A DNA stretch of 64,000 nucleotides, from contig OY992536.1 of NCBI GenBank assembly GCA_963921195.1, positions 104,496,778-104,560,777 on the forward strand, written 5' to 3'. Position 1 is the first letter of the stretch; every line of letters begins with the position of its first letter. This document shows positions 1-11,795 of this stretch, piece after piece. Position numbers and translations under genes: made by a program. The notes below the pieces were generated by a model. The model was given only the letters and a program-made list of their open reading frames with translations, did no database searches and had not been told where the DNA came from. This DNA is from Pegoplata infirma. Lineage: Eukaryota > Arthropoda > Insecta > Diptera > Anthomyiidae.

Positions 1-235
1 CAATTTTTTAAAAACATTACAGATTCACTTAAAACTCTTTATATACGGGGTTTTGTGGTCGCTTAAGAAACGCATCGACCTTTGTTCTCAAAATTTCTAT
101 GCGAATTGTTTTTATTACAACAATAAATTACATTAAAATTTTAACAACGCGGCGAGTTGCGTTTTCCTAAATTAATCTAAATTAATCTTTCCAACATTAA
201 AAAATGACAATGTAATCGGTAGAGATTACAAGGTA

Positions 236-975
236 CACTGTCTCAAAAAATTCTCCGTACCCCTCACAATCAAAAAAATATTTGCTTATATTTCGAATAA
301 TGCTTAAACGATTCGCATGAAATATTTTTTTTTAAATACCAACAATTTTTTATAATAATAGAGTAAACGTGCTTCATTATTATTTTATACAAAAAACTAA
401 AAAAAAGTCCAAAGAACCAACTCAAAAATTTGTCCGTACGGGAAGAAAAAAATCAATTTTATATTTGTAAAATGATATTAAATGGCGAGTATGATATCTT
501 TAACATCGAGTACGATATCATTTAGCCAAAATTACTTGTCTGTACCGGTTATTCATATGTAGACTCAATATTTGTATGCTTACAGGTCCAATATTCCACC
601 ACTCCCTTAACGATAACATATTTCAGCAATAGTTGATAGGTTATTTATTGTATGCTGCCGATTTTGTTTTCTCCAAAAAACCCTAAAAATGTTGTATGGG
701 GCCTAAATATGGCCTCTCGGACATGTATGGAACCACTGCGTCCACCTTATAATGCAGTCATTCTCACACAACCAAGGGAGTGTGCTTTGGGCACCTGTCG
801 TGCTAGTACCGAAAGTTGTTTCGAATGTCCAATTTAGTCGCACTAACCTTTTAATTTTCTTTTAAAATGGGTAAATAATGAAATTTTCTCATTTTGGGAC
901 TTTTTAAAAATATTATATTTTTCGAAATATAAGCAAATATTATTTTGATTGTGTGGACAATTGTTTGAGACAGTG
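236..975. mobile_element. Tc1/mariner-type non-autonomous element
   Basis: Terminal inverted repeats CACTGTCTCAAAAAATT at the left and CACTGTCTCAAACAATT (reverse complement of the right end). Inverted similarity continues for about 60 bp (AATATTTGCTTATATTTCG on both arms). TA flanks both sides (234-235, 976-977), as expected for Tc1/mariner. No transposase recognised; the 61-residue frame at 652-837 matches nothing I know. Confidence 0.6.
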
Positions 976-977
976 TA

Positions 978-1710
978 TAGTAAATTTCGTTTGGATTAGA
1001 TTGGAAGACCAGTGTAAATTGGATATTAAAAATATTTTTGCATATTTTGCTCATAACTGCATAATTTTTCATATTTAATTAATGTCAAAGTTTTGAAATT
1101 GTTCTAAAATCGATAATTTTCTTATCCATTTGCTTGTACGACGTTCACAAAAATATGTAATGGTTCGTATTCATGGTTTCCCTGGATATTTTTCACTCAC
1201 CACTTTGAAATTTCGTTAAACAAATAAATATAACAAATATAGAAAAATTACAAACAAATATTTTATTTTTCATTGTTAAATTTCTTAGAAATTATTAGAG
1301 CGATCGATAGCTTGAACTTTATGTGAATGTATTTTCAACCCGTAAATAAATCCGCCGCTTGAAGTTGTTGCGTTTAAAATCGCTAGTGTACTAATAGACT
1401 AATTGTAAGTTTACAATCAGATTACTTGTCGTAATAAGTTGTTATGCTAAATAACACTGTGCAATAGAATCTGGGCTACCAACAGTTGTAGTAGTTAAAC
1501 TTCCCCTGTAAGCCCCATCTCATCTCAGCCATAAAGCAGTGTTTCCAGAATTCATAAATACGGAAATGCAAAAAACCAGTAATAAAATATGATGTAATGA
1601 ACTACAGCTGAAAATAACGTATTCAAAATTTTTTAAAACAATGTCAGAATCTGAAAAAGCTTAGAATATTTATAAGATTCTAATGGGTTAGAATAAATGA
1701 ATTTATTCTA
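978..1710. other. Unclassified AT-rich sequence
   Basis: No gene, RNA or repeat shared with the rest of the window was recognised. Confidence 0.4.
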
Positions 1711-2178
1711 AATGGCAACAGTGCCGATGAACTAGCCAGGCATAGTACGACTCTACTCTCTAATGAGATAGATCATACGCCTGGCATCCCGCTCAGTGCG
1801 AGTAAGAGGTTGAACGACAATTCACTTTTTCAGATAGCCACGTGTTTTAACACGAGGATGTTGTGGCCCTCATTTGATCGTCGGCGCACGGGTAAGATCA
1901 TCCAACTGTCCCGGAACCAGGTACGCAACCTAGTTGCAGCTATTACTGGGCACAGTGCACGATTCGGGGCACACGCCAGTAAAATGGGAATTCCCCACAA
2001 TGACTACTGCGTGGGATGTCAGGATGTGGAGGAGGAAGACACGGTAGCACACTTCCTATGCCAATGTCCGGCATACGCCCATCGGAGAGCCGAACATTTT
2101 GGTAACTTGATACTGGCAGATTTGACGTGTCTATCCGGCATGGATGTGAATAGGATAATCTCGTTCATCAGGGATTAA
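1711..2178 (+). pseudogene. LINE reverse-transcriptase polyprotein, 3' end only (RNase H tail and Cys/His knuckle)
   Basis: One open frame running through the TTG at 1810. It starts NGNSADELARHSTT, the last RNase H block with its ADELAR catalytic Asp. It continues into the C-terminal GHSARFGAHASKMGIPHNDY segment and a C-x2-C...H-x4-C knuckle (CVGC...HFLCQC) typical of I-type non-LTR retrotransposons. The protein ends at 2178 with its own stop. Endonuclease, RT and most of RNase H are absent, so this is a 5'-truncated copy, normal for target-primed reverse transcription. The upstream junction was not resolved precisely. Confidence 0.75.
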
Positions 2179-2350
2179 GCTTGGATCCCGGTGAGGCCAC
2201 TTGAGCACTACTAATTTCTTCACCTTTCTCTCTTCTCTCCCTATATTTTATTTTTCTCATCTATTTTATAGGTAACACAACGTGACCACGTTTATAGAAG
2301 GACCCAAATGAGCTGTCTAAAAGGCGGCTGCCTACCTACCTAACCTAAAC
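1711..2350 (+). mobile_element. 5'-truncated I-group non-LTR retrotransposon (LINE)
   Basis: The coding remnant is followed by a 3' UTR ending CTGCCTACCTACCTAACCTAA near 2348. The LINE in Syt4 intron 3 also ends in CCTAACCTAAC, so the two copies probably belong to related families. Confidence 0.65.
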
Positions 2351-2742
2351 TACATCAATATGATGAAATGTTACATCATTTTTCGTCTAACGTAACTTGT
2401 CATCAATATGATGAAGCGGTGTCATCAATAACATTTTTTTATTTGAAAAATAAGAAAAAAAATAAAAAAAATATTTTTTTTGTTATTTGATTTTAATTTT
2501 ATTTACTTACAATTGTTTGTTATTTTCTAATTTTTAAAAAACTTAAATCTTTTTTTCGTATCCACCAAGATTTGAACGCCGGATCTCTTGTTTGTTGGGC
2601 TTAGCCTCTAGCCACTTGTCTATACAAATATTGACATTGAAGTTATTTAAATATTTTCAAAAACTGAGAATACAGTTTTAATTGTACTTATTTAAAGGTC
2701 AGAAAACAGTAAACATCAAAATCCTACACAGAAAAAAATATG
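2351..2742. other. AT-rich spacer with TGATG motif repeats
   Basis: CATCAATATGATGAA occurs in two or three imperfect copies at 2352-2445, followed by poly-A/T runs. A tRNA-like segment lies at 2558-2625. Confidence 0.35.
2558..2625 (-). repeat. tRNA-like (SINE head) sequence
   Basis: On the minus strand a 68-nt segment runs from GTATAGACAAGTGGCTAGAG to TTCAAATCTTGGTGGATAC. It has an A-box-like GTGGCTAGAGG, a B-box-like GCGTTCAAATC, and ends that pair partly (GTAT/ATAC). The arms are too degenerate for a working tRNA; best read as a tRNA-derived SINE promoter or tRNA relic. Confidence 0.35.
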
Positions 2743-2960
2743 CCCGAGTAAAAATAAACATATATAAAAATATATAATTTGATACAAACATAATATATCA
2801 TATATAATTATATATCCCGTAGGATATTTTCTAAATTTTTTAAATGCAATCATATGCAGTTATATATAACTTAATCATGATTCGGATTAAAAGGTGTACG
2901 GTTGATATAATTATATAAAATTATATGAGGGTCAATACCAAATTTCTTTTTCTGTATAAC

Positions 2961-4001
2961 CCGAGTAAAAAAAAGTTATATGACGCAATATTTAATTTTA
3001 TATGAACAGATATGCTTTTATGTAAATCCATATTAATTTTGATCCGAAAATTGGCGGATCGAATATTATACGATTATATCAAATTCTATTATTTTTGATA
3101 AAATAATATCAAATTTGATTAAGTTTGATCCCAAAAATGGGTCTATCTAATTGTATTAAATCATATCTTATCTGTTAAAATTAGATAAATTTTTATATAA
3201 TTGGATGAAATCTGGTAAAATTTTTTGGAATTTTAAACGTGAAATTAGAAATTATTTTATCAGATTGGATACATTATCAATTAGAAGAGTTTTTATTGCA
3301 TTCTTCGGAAATTTTTCGGGACTTAGCAAATTATTAAAAATTTGTATTTTTTTTTCTAAAATCATTTATAAGGGATTTAAATTTTCCAAAAAATGTTTGT
3401 GTCTTAGAAAATTTAAAAACATTTTTTCGGAACTCAAAAACTTTTCAAAAAAAATTAAATTTCTCATAAAAACATTTTCAATGATTTTTTTACTCCAAAA
3501 AAATTGCCAAAAAAATTTTATGTCCGGGACTTTGGAAAATTTTCATAAAATTTTTTAGGACTTGAATTTTTTTTTTATTGTCCGGGACTTAGAAAATTTT
3601 GAAAATTTTTTTCGGGATATAATTATAAATAAAATCATATATCTTTTTATCTGCCGGGACTTTGGAAAATTTTCATAAAATTTTTTAGGACTTGAATTTT
3701 TTTTTATTGTCCGGGACTTAGAAAATTTTGAAAATTTTTTTCGGGATATAATTATAAATAAAATCATATATCTTTTTATCTGCCATATCTAAAAATTCCC
3801 GACCTTATATGTCATATCAAATTTTATATAGATCAGTATATAAATAGATATGAATATGTATGCTATCATATTAAAAACAAGGAAAAATACAATGCTATAT
3901 ATAAACTTGTATGTCCATATCAAAGTTCATGCATAACCATATATAAATATAAATAACTATATAATAGCATATATGATTATATCAGATCTTTTTTACTCGG
4001 G
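2961..4001. mobile_element. Nested CCCGAG-ended element with 2-bp AA duplication
   Basis: Bounded by CCCGAGTAAAAAAAAG and CTTTTTTACTCGGG and flanked by AA (2959-2960, 4002-4003). The copy at 7971-11261 has the uninterrupted site TCTGTATAATTTAA at 10781-10794, which shows both ends and the 2-bp duplication. Inside is a 130-bp direct repeat. Confidence 0.7.
3524..3782 (+). repeat. 130-bp tandem duplication
   Basis: CCGGGACTTTGGAAAATTTT recurs at 3524 and 3654; the units (3524-3653, 3654-3782) differ only by the length of a T run. A recent local duplication inside the nested element. Confidence 0.85.
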
Positions 4002-4485
4002 AATTTAACTTAAAATTATATATAGCTTATGCTGTTCCATATAAACCTATATATGTTTACAATTAACCAAAAATTTTCTAAGTTTTTTAGGCAAAGTATA
4101 AGAAACTTTTTAAAATGTTTCTAAACATTTCTTGTTAGGGTTATGTATATCACCTATCTGGTTCGAAGCGTACCCAAACATTTTTTTTGTTTTTGAAAAT
4201 TATATGTTTGGTGAATGTATCGTTGACCTGTGGTGTATCTCAACCCAAACCAAAAAACACCAGGATTTTATATGTTTTTGTGCAATTAGATCTAATTAGA
4301 TCCACCAATATAAGGCAATGTCTGGTCAAAACTCGGATGAAATCAAATCATATTTTATACAAGTAGATCTTTTTTAATGCAAAAACCTCCACCATTATTC
4401 GGATCAAATTGCGTATTAGTATATATTGTGTCATATATCATTATATATTGCATCATATAAAAATTTTTACTCGGGGGAGGAAACA

Positions 4486-4990
4486 AATTTGAGTAATCAG
4501 TTTTTTAAATTTAAAAACAAAAACTAATTGTAAGTAATTTTTTAATTGACGCAATTAAAAATTTACTCAAAAATTTTAAAAACTATTTAAGTAAATAATT
4601 TAATAAAAATTTAATAGTTTTTTTAAATTTGTTTAAACTCTCATAGTTTTTTGAATTCTCGTTTAGTTTATAGTTTTTTGTGTATGTATATGAAAGTTTG
4701 TAATCGTCTTTATAAAATTTTCATATGTTTTTGAGACATAAATATGTTTGGTAAAGTTTGAAAAAAAAAGTTTTTTTTTTTGTAAAAAAATTTAAAACTT
4801 TTTTAAACTTAAAAAAAAATAAATAGATAAATTTTGAGTAAATTTTTAATTGTGTCAATTAAAAATTTACTCAAATTTTTTTTTAACATTTAATAAATTT
4901 TTATTAAAAATTTACTCAATACTGTTAAATCGTTTACTGGTGCAAATTTGAGTAATTTTTTACTCAATAGTATTAAAAATTTACTCAAAT
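4486..4990 (+). repeat. GAGTAAATTT family repeat, copy 1
   Basis: Built of palindromic words AATTGACGCAATT and AAAAATTTACTCAAA. An inverted relative lies at 6122-6741, and short relatives at 55770-55990 and 62560-62640. Probably a non-autonomous inverted-repeat DNA element; exact ends not set. Confidence 0.5.
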
Positions 4991-4994
4991 ATTT

Positions 4995-5559
4995 TTATAC
5001 CCTCCAACTACAGTATGGGGGTATACTCACTTTGTCATTCCGTGTGTAACGCATCAAAATATCGGTCTAGGACCCCATAAAGTATATATATTTATGATCA
5101 GTGATCGATTCTAAGACATTCTAGCGATGTCCGTCCGTCCGTCCGTCCGTCTGTCCGTCCGTCTGTCCGTCTGTCCGTCTGTCCGTCTGTAGTTAACACG
5201 ATGCAGTCCAAAATAAAAGAGCTAGACTCCCGACATTTGGCACAAATATGTCTTATGTTAATAGGCAGGTTAAGTTCGTAAATGAGCAAAATCGGACCAG
5301 GGGGAAAAAAGTTCCCCCTTGAAGAACTAAACCAACCTCTGAAAAAATACACTTTTTTACATGTTTTTTTGTATTTTTGTTAAATAAATGAAACATTTGT
5401 TATATTTATCGGGATGGGAAGGTGCTGTCAACATCCCCCCTTTGACCCCCATCACCCCCCCCCCCCCAAAAAAAAAACAAACGCCCCTGACAATTTTTTT
5501 TTTTTACATTTTGGAGGGTATAAAAGATTCGGCACAGCCGAATTTAACACTCTTACTTG
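4995..5559 (+). mobile_element. DINE-1/INE-1-like Helentron, subfamily I, full length
   Basis: Starts TATACCCTCCAACTACAG, then GACCCCATAAAGTATATATA, the ATTCTAGCGATGTCC core, a (GTCY)n microsatellite at 5128-5190, and ends with the hairpin TTCGGCACAGCCGAA followed by TTTAACACTCTTACTTG. This order (core, GTCY run, 3' subterminal hairpin, ACTTG end) is the known DINE-1/mini-me architecture. Non-coding; needs a Helentron Rep/helicase in trans. Confidence 0.8.
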
Positions 5560-5574
5560 TTTTTATTTTTTTCT

Positions 5575-5602
5575 GTGAGTTCGCGATTTCTCGCGAACTC
5601 AC
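5575..5602. repeat. Perfect 12-bp-stem hairpin
   Basis: GTGAGTTCGCGA, loop TTTC, then TCGCGAACTCAC. It lies just after the DINE 3' end and is much more GC-rich than its surroundings. Function unknown. Confidence 0.7.
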
Positions 5603-6121
5603 TTTTTTGCTGTTTTTTATCTTAACATAGGTTTCTTTAAAATTTTGTAAAAACATGGTATGCAGTTTTACTTGTGCTTGATCAAAGGTCACACAGCTGT
5701 TGACATCGAAATTGTAGGTGTTAAATTTCGCGAGATATTCGCGGATTTTTTCTTTTATTTATATTTTTTTAATTTATATTTTAAAAACGGTTTTTTAGAA
5801 ATGATTGAAAAAAGTGGTACAGTTTGATTTGAACATGTTGGAAGAAATTAAAACTGCCCACAAAAAAATTATAGCTGATCACTTTCGCGAAAAATAGCGA
5901 AAAACAGCTTTTGGTTTTTTTTGTTTTAATTAATAAAAGAAGTTTCTTTAAAATTGTTGAAAAACACGAAATGCAGTTTGACTTGCTATTGATCAAAGGA
6001 CATAAGGCTGTTTACATTTACTCTCTAGCTGCTCAATTCTTCGAGATATCTCTAAAAACGAAATTGAGAAGATATGATTTCGATGTTAATTGTTTTGTGA
6101 CCTGCACAGAAAGAAATAAAA
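5603..6121. other. Diverged internal repeats, no gene
   Basis: A block reading TTTCTTTAAAATT...ATGCAGTTT...TTGATCAAAGG occurs near 5630-5690 and again near 5942-6000, with GAGATAT-type words nearby. Unclassified. Confidence 0.4.
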
Positions 6122-6741
6122 AAAAAATTTGAGTAAATTTTTAATACTATTGAGTAAAAAATTACTCAATTTTCCACCAGTAAACGATTTAATAGTATTG
6201 AGTAAATTTTTAATAAAAATTTATTAAATGTTTGCCAAAAAAATTTGAGTAAATTTTTAATTGACACTATTAAGTGCAGGAACAGAACAAGAAGCACCAC
6301 CTTTTAAAAACAGAAAAAGTTTTATTTCACATCGGCGCCGGCCACCGGTTTAATCTGCCAAACCGTATGGAAAAAGTCGTGCCGGGCTTATTCTGTTTCT
6401 ACTCTAAAAAAAACAAAGTTTAAAAAAATTTCATATTTTTTTACAAAGAAAAAAACATGTTTTTTCAAACTTTACCAAATATATTTTTGTCTTAAAGACA
6501 TAAAAAAATTTTATAAATATGATTACAAACTTTCATGTATATATACAAAAAACTATAAACCAAACGAGAATTAAAAAAACTAAGAAAATTCCAAAAAAAA
6601 ATTAAAAAAGCTATTAAATTCTTATTAAATTATTTACTCAATTTGTTTTTAAATTTTTGAGTAAATTTTTAATTGCGTCAATTAAAAAATTACTCAAAAC
6701 TTTTTTTAAATTTAAACAAGTGATTACTCAAATTGTTTTTC
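6122..6741 (-). repeat. GAGTAAATTT family repeat, copy 2 (inverted), interrupted
   Basis: Reverse-complement relative of 4486-4990. A GC-richer 134-bp block (about 6275-6408: GTGCAGGAACAGAAC to TCTGTTTCTACTCT, with CGGCGCCGGCCACCGG inside) replaces part of it and has no relative in this window. Confidence 0.5.
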
Positions 6742-7970
6742 CCCATATTTTTTTCTGTGTGTAAACAAATACAATTGAAGCTGTATATTCAGTTTTTGAA
6801 GATATTTAAAAAACTTCAATGTTAAAATTCTAGAAAATACAAAAACACTAATTTTGCGATATCTCGCGAATGCGAACAGCTACGATTTCGCTGTTAACTG
6901 TTTTGTGACATTTAATCATTTCGAAATCGAACTGCGTTTACACTTTTCGTCGACACTAAAGTTCAACCTAAACATCGCTGAGGGCACAGACCATATAGAC
7001 ATGCACCACGAGTGCTTATTTTGGTACTTTCAATTGGACGCATACAAAATACTACTAAATTAGCTTCTCTGCCTATAATACGTGTGCCTGTACGTGTGAG
7101 CTTTTACATCTGTATTTTCGTTGTTTGTTTATGTTTTGTATGAAACGTCAAAAGTTACATGCGCGTGCTGCCACTAATACATACACATGTGTGGAACTCT
7201 TTTGTTTCACCCCTATGCTGAGGGTCACCGTGTACAGTATATAAATCTATATTACACAATTTTTTGGTTGTACAATTTATTTTTTATTTAAATAATAAAT
7301 TAACAAATAAAAGTAAAAAGCTACACTCAGAAACTAATTTATTTGTAGAAAATTAAGCTTGTTATATTAATTTTTAGTTTTTATTACACCAATACCTTAT
7401 CATACGGCCATTTTGTTTCCTGCTAATATTTCTATAAATTGTAATTCGTTAAAGCGAATTAATACGTTTAAAATCAAAACGTTTTTGTTGAAAACATAAA
7501 AAACAGAGCAAATCGACAATGTAATTTTTCCAGTCACCGTAATGTGACAGGTCGTTAAACGAGGCATTAGTGTAATTTCATTGTTAAAACTTTAATTGTT
7601 GTTTGTCATAAATATATGTTTTGTTTTAAAGTTTTGTTTAATTGGAGGGATCATTTTTTGTTTTTATCTGTTTAAGTTTCTTGTAATTTGAATGTTTCAT
7701 TAATACTTTTTTAAATTTATGATGTTATTTTAAGATTCATTTTATTTTGGTATGCTTAAGCAAATTAGTTTAAATATATTATTTTTTTAGTTTTTGGTAT
7801 AAATTGAGCTGGATTTATGTCAAGTGTTTCAATCGTATTAAATTTTTCGTTTGGAAAATTGTTTTTTTTTCTAATACAAACTAAACTGAAAAAGAAGAAA
7901 ACAAAATTTCTTTATTCTATTACAAACACAAACAACTAATGCAAAACATGGCTTACGCTGATTAAATCTA
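6742..7970. other. Unclassified AT-rich sequence
   Basis: No gene or recognised repeat. Short frames such as 6854-7063 show no family resemblance. Confidence 0.4.
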
Positions 7971-8259
7971 CCCGAGTAAAAATAAACATATATAACAATA
8001 TATAACTTGATACAAACCTAACGAATCATATATGATCATTAGAGTGTCCCTTATTTTGGAAATGTTGGAAATCTTGAGACGGTACCCGCTCATTTTTTTC
8101 CTTTTGACTTAAAAATAACTCAGGAAAAATTTTACGCCCCTAGGACCACGCCTTCCCTACGCGACGGGCCCTTAAAGAGCGGGGCCTAAAAAATCATTTT
8201 TCCATACAAACCAAAAAATTTTTTTTTTGATTTTTAATTTTTTTGTTATTATTTATTAC

Positions 8260-9743
8260 TAGCTATACCCGGTCCGCGTTGCTGGCCCTAAGAAAAAAAA
8301 ACTATTTTATATTGCATCTTAATTTAAATACAGTGTCGGACAAAATTAAAACACGGGTCCGGGTCCAGCTAGTGACCTTTGGTTTCACCCTCAGTTAGCA
8401 CAATTTATAGAGAAATCTCAACAAAATCGGTTCAGCCGTTTTTGCGTGATTTCGAAACAGACAGACATAACGTTAAGTATAGTGCAAAGGGGCGTGTCAT
8501 TTAACGCATTTTTATTGAATCGTGATAGTCTAAAGTTCCATGCTGCATCCTCGATTAGTACTATCTGTGCTGCAAATTTAGTTGACATCAGTTTTGTCGT
8601 TTTTGTGTGATTGCGAAAGAGGAGGAATAACTTTTTATTTATGAAAAACGGGAGTGATATTTTAAACCCCTTTGCCGAATCGCGCTATACATATGACCTG
8701 CAGTTCCCGCTCGGTTAGTTCTATCAGTAGTGACAGATTCGACTTATCCGTTTTTGCGTGATTTCAAAACAGGCAGATATAACGTTCAGTATAAAACAAA
8801 GGGGCGTGTCAATTTACACCTCTTTGTTCAATCGTGGTCAGTATAGTACTAAGGGCGTTGCAATTTTGATCCCTTTTTCCAATAACGATCTTATATGGCC
8901 TACATATGCACTTGGTTAGCACTGTATGTAGTGAAAATGTCAAGAGAATCGGTTCAGCTGTTTTGTGTGATTGCGAAACAGACAGAAAATGTCCAGTATA
9001 GTACAAAGGGTCGTGGCATTTTACGCCCCGGTTAACACTATTAGTGCTGAAAATTTAATTAAAATAAAATCAACAGTTTGTGCGTTATTGCGGAGCATGC
9101 AGAAATAAAATTCAATTCAATTCAAAGGGGCATGACATTTTACGCCCATTTGTCCGATCACGCTCTAATTTGGCACACAGTTAGTACCTGGTTAGTACTA
9201 TCGTTGGTTAAAATTTCATCAAAATCGGTCCAACCATTTTTTATATATAGATGTCATTAGTGGTAGCAATGTAAAAATTCGATTTTGCCCACCCCTCCGC
9301 CCACTGGCAAAAAAGCATGGCATTTTACGCCCATTTGACCGATCACGCTCTAATTTGGCATATAGTTAGTACTTGGTTAGTACTATTCAATTCAATTCAA
9401 AGGGGCATGACATTTTACGCCCATTTGTCCGATCACGCTCTAATTTGGCACACAGTTAGTACCTGGTTAGTACTATCGTTGGTTTAAATTTCATCAAAAT
9501 CGGTTCATCCGTTTTTTATATATAGATGTTATTAGTGGTGGAATGTAAAAATTTGATTTTGCCACGCCCCTCCGCCCACCGACAGAAAATCAAAAATCTG
9601 ACTTGCCAGTGTTACTCGCCAGGATATTCTGAATATTCCCTGAAAATTTCATCAAGATCGGTCCAGCCGTTTTCGAGTCCATACGGAACATACATACATA
9701 CATACCCACATACATACACACATCCATTTTTATATATATAGAT
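8260..9743 (+). mobile_element. Unclassified 1.48-kb insertion inside the hAT-like arm
   Basis: Runs from TAGCTATACCCGGTCCGCG to TATATATATAGAT, flanked by ATTAC (8255-8259, 9744-9748). The other hAT arm shows the uninterrupted sequence. Contains repeated phrases such as TTTCATCAAAATCGGT and GGTTAGTACTATC, and a (CATA)n run near 9689-9720. Such phrases are common in insect non-autonomous elements, but I cannot name the family. Confidence 0.6.
9124..9560 (+). repeat. Internal direct duplication of about 280-bp period
   Basis: AAAGGGGCATGACATTTTAC followed by CGATCACGCTCTAATTTGGC occurs near 9124 and 9399, both leading to a TTTTTTATATATAGATGT end; a third, partial copy starts near 9315. This suggests array growth or serial 3'-end capture. 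Confidence 0.6.
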
Positions 9744-11263
9744 ATTACTTGGTTTGCTTATTCACAACAAAAAATTTGATTTTGGTGGGATAAGTCTTTC
9801 AGCGCTAAAAAATTTTTCGCAAAAAAAAATTTTGAGCCGCCGGGGTCCTACAGTAAAAAATTTTTAAAAAATATTTTTTTTTAGTTTTGACCAGCAACGG
9901 TTTTAGCTGCTATGTTGCTTTAAATGATATATATTCATAAAAAAATATTTTTTGTATCTGTGACATCTTAATCGTGTTCTAAAAAAGGGTAAAAAATGCA
10001 TTGATGATTTTTTTCGATACACGATAAAAATGTCACAAATATGAATAATATTTTTTTTGGAATATATATCATTAAAAACAACATAAAAACTAAAACCATT
10101 GCTTTTCAAAACTAAAAAAAAATATTTTTTAAAAATTTTTTACCGTAGGATTCCTACGGCTCAAAATTTTTTTTTTCGAAAAAGATAAAGATGTCACAGA
10201 TATGAATAATTTTTTTTTTGGAATATATATCATTTAAAGCAACATAGCAGCTAAAACCGTTGCTGGTCAAAACTAAAAAAAAATATTTTTTAAAAATTTT
10301 TTACTGTAGGACCCCGGCCGCCCAAATTTTTTTTTTGCGAAAAATTTTTTAGCGCTGAAAGACTTATCCCTCCAAAATCAAATTTTTTGTCGTGAATAAG
10401 CAAACCAAGTAATATAATAATTAATAACAAAAAAATTAAAAATCAAAAAAAAATTTTTTTGGTTTGTATGGAAAAATGATTTTTTAGGCCCCGCTCTTTA
10501 AGGCCCCGTCGCGTAGGGAAGGCGTGGTCCTAGGGGCGTAAAATTTTTCCTGAGTTATTTTTAAGTCAAAAGGAAAAAAATGAGCGGGTACCGTCTCAAG
10601 ATTTCCAACATTTCCAAAATAAGGGACACTCTAATGATCATATATTCCGTGAGCTATTTTCTAAATTTTTTAAATGCAGTCATATGTAGTTATATATAAT
10701 TTAATCATGATTCGGATTAAAATGCGTACGGTTGATATAATTATATTTAATTATATGAGGGTCAATACAAAATTTGTTTTTCTGTATAATTTAATATAAA
10801 ATTATATATTTCTCATTCTGTTCCATATATAACTATAAATGTTTCTAATTAACCAACAATTTCTTAAGTGTTTTAGGCAAAGTATACAAAACTTTTTAAA
10901 ATGTTCCTAAACATTTCCTTGTTAGGGTTATGTATATCACCTATCTGGTTCTAAGCGTACCCAAACATTTTTTTGTTTTAGAAAATTATATGTTTGGTGA
11001 ATGTATCGTTGACCTGTGGTGTATCTCAACCCAAACCAAAAAACACCAGGATTTTATATGTTTTAATGCAATTAGATCTAATTAGATCCACCAATATATG
11101 GCAATGTCTGGTCAAAACTCGGATGAAATCAAATCATATTTTATACAAGTTGATCTTTTTTAATGCAAAAACATCCACCATTTTTCGGATCAAATTGCGT
11201 ATAATTATATATTGTATTACATATCATTATATATTGCATCATATAAAAATATTTACTCGGGTA

Positions 11264-11793
11264 CACACACAAAAAAACTTTGTCTAATTACTAGGAAAAG
11301 TCTCGTAATACCATTTTACAAATATTTGACAGTTTTCTTTGTTTGTTTTTTAACAAACAAATTTGGATCGAAATTTAAATTTTTTTTAATTTAACAATTT
11401 TTTTTGTAATTTTACAAATTTCCAAGATAATTTTACAAAAAAAATTTAGTAAATTCACGAGAATTCCTTGTAATTTAAATTGCGCCAAAAACCTGTAAAG
11501 TTATAACTTTATTGGCAAAAAGCTTGTAAAATTACAAATTTATTGGTAAAAAGCTTGTAAAATTACTAGGAATTCTCGTAAAATTGAAGGTAGCAAAAAA
11601 TTTAGTAAAATTACGAAACCTCCTTGTAAATTTTATCGCGTCAAAAAATTTGGAAATTTACAATTTCATTGGTAAAAACCTTGAAAATTACAAAATTATT
11701 GGTATTAGGAATTTTACTAGGAATTTTTGTCAAATAGGAGGTAGCAAACAAAAAAAAAGTTTTCTTGTAATTTTACAAAGTTTTTTTTGAGCG
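11264..11793. mobile_element. ACAAAGTTTTTTTT family TA-site element, copy 1
   Basis: ACACACAAAAAAACTTTGT at left, ACAAAGTTTTTTTTGAGCG at right, TA on both sides. The body repeats AAGCTTGTAAAATTAC and GGAATTCTCGTAAAAT. Relatives lie at 38095-38612 and 59639-60095. TA targets suggest Tc1/mariner-type mobilisation. Confidence 0.55.
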
Positions 11794-11795
11794 TA

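Larger units (their letters stand above)
2743..4475 (+). mobile_element. CCCGAG family element, copy 1 (interrupted)
   Basis: Starts CCCGAGTAAAAATAAACATA and ends in the inverse TTTTTACTCGGG. The body has many TATATA-type words and a conserved block (GGTGAATGTATCGTTGACCT near 4210) shared with copies at 7971-11261 and 50685-51382. No transposase. Interrupted by a related element at 2961-4001. Confidence 0.7.
8040..10633. mobile_element. hAT-like foldback element with 8-bp duplication
   Basis: Ends TAGAGTGTCCCTTATTTTGG, the inverse at 10614-10633, flanked by ATGATCAT (8032-8039, 10634-10641). An 8-bp duplication and TAGAG-type ends fit hAT. The inverted arms are long: 8040-8259 continuing at 9744-9960, pairing with about 10190-10633. 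The left arm is split by an insertion at 8260-9743. CCCGAG copy 1 has the uninterrupted site near 2800. No transposase. Confidence 0.75.
7971..11261 (+). mobile_element. CCCGAG family element, copy 2 (carries a hAT-like insertion)
   Basis: CCCGAGTAAAAATAAACATA start and ATTTACTCGGG end, flanked by TA (7969-7970, 11262-11263). Same orientation and body as copy 1 at 2743. Without the insertion at 8040-10633 it would be about 0.7 kb. Confidence 0.72.

Noticed and set aside
652..837. Transposase remnant in the first TA-site element
   Set aside because: No DDE-type or helix-turn-helix motif recognised in the 61 residues.
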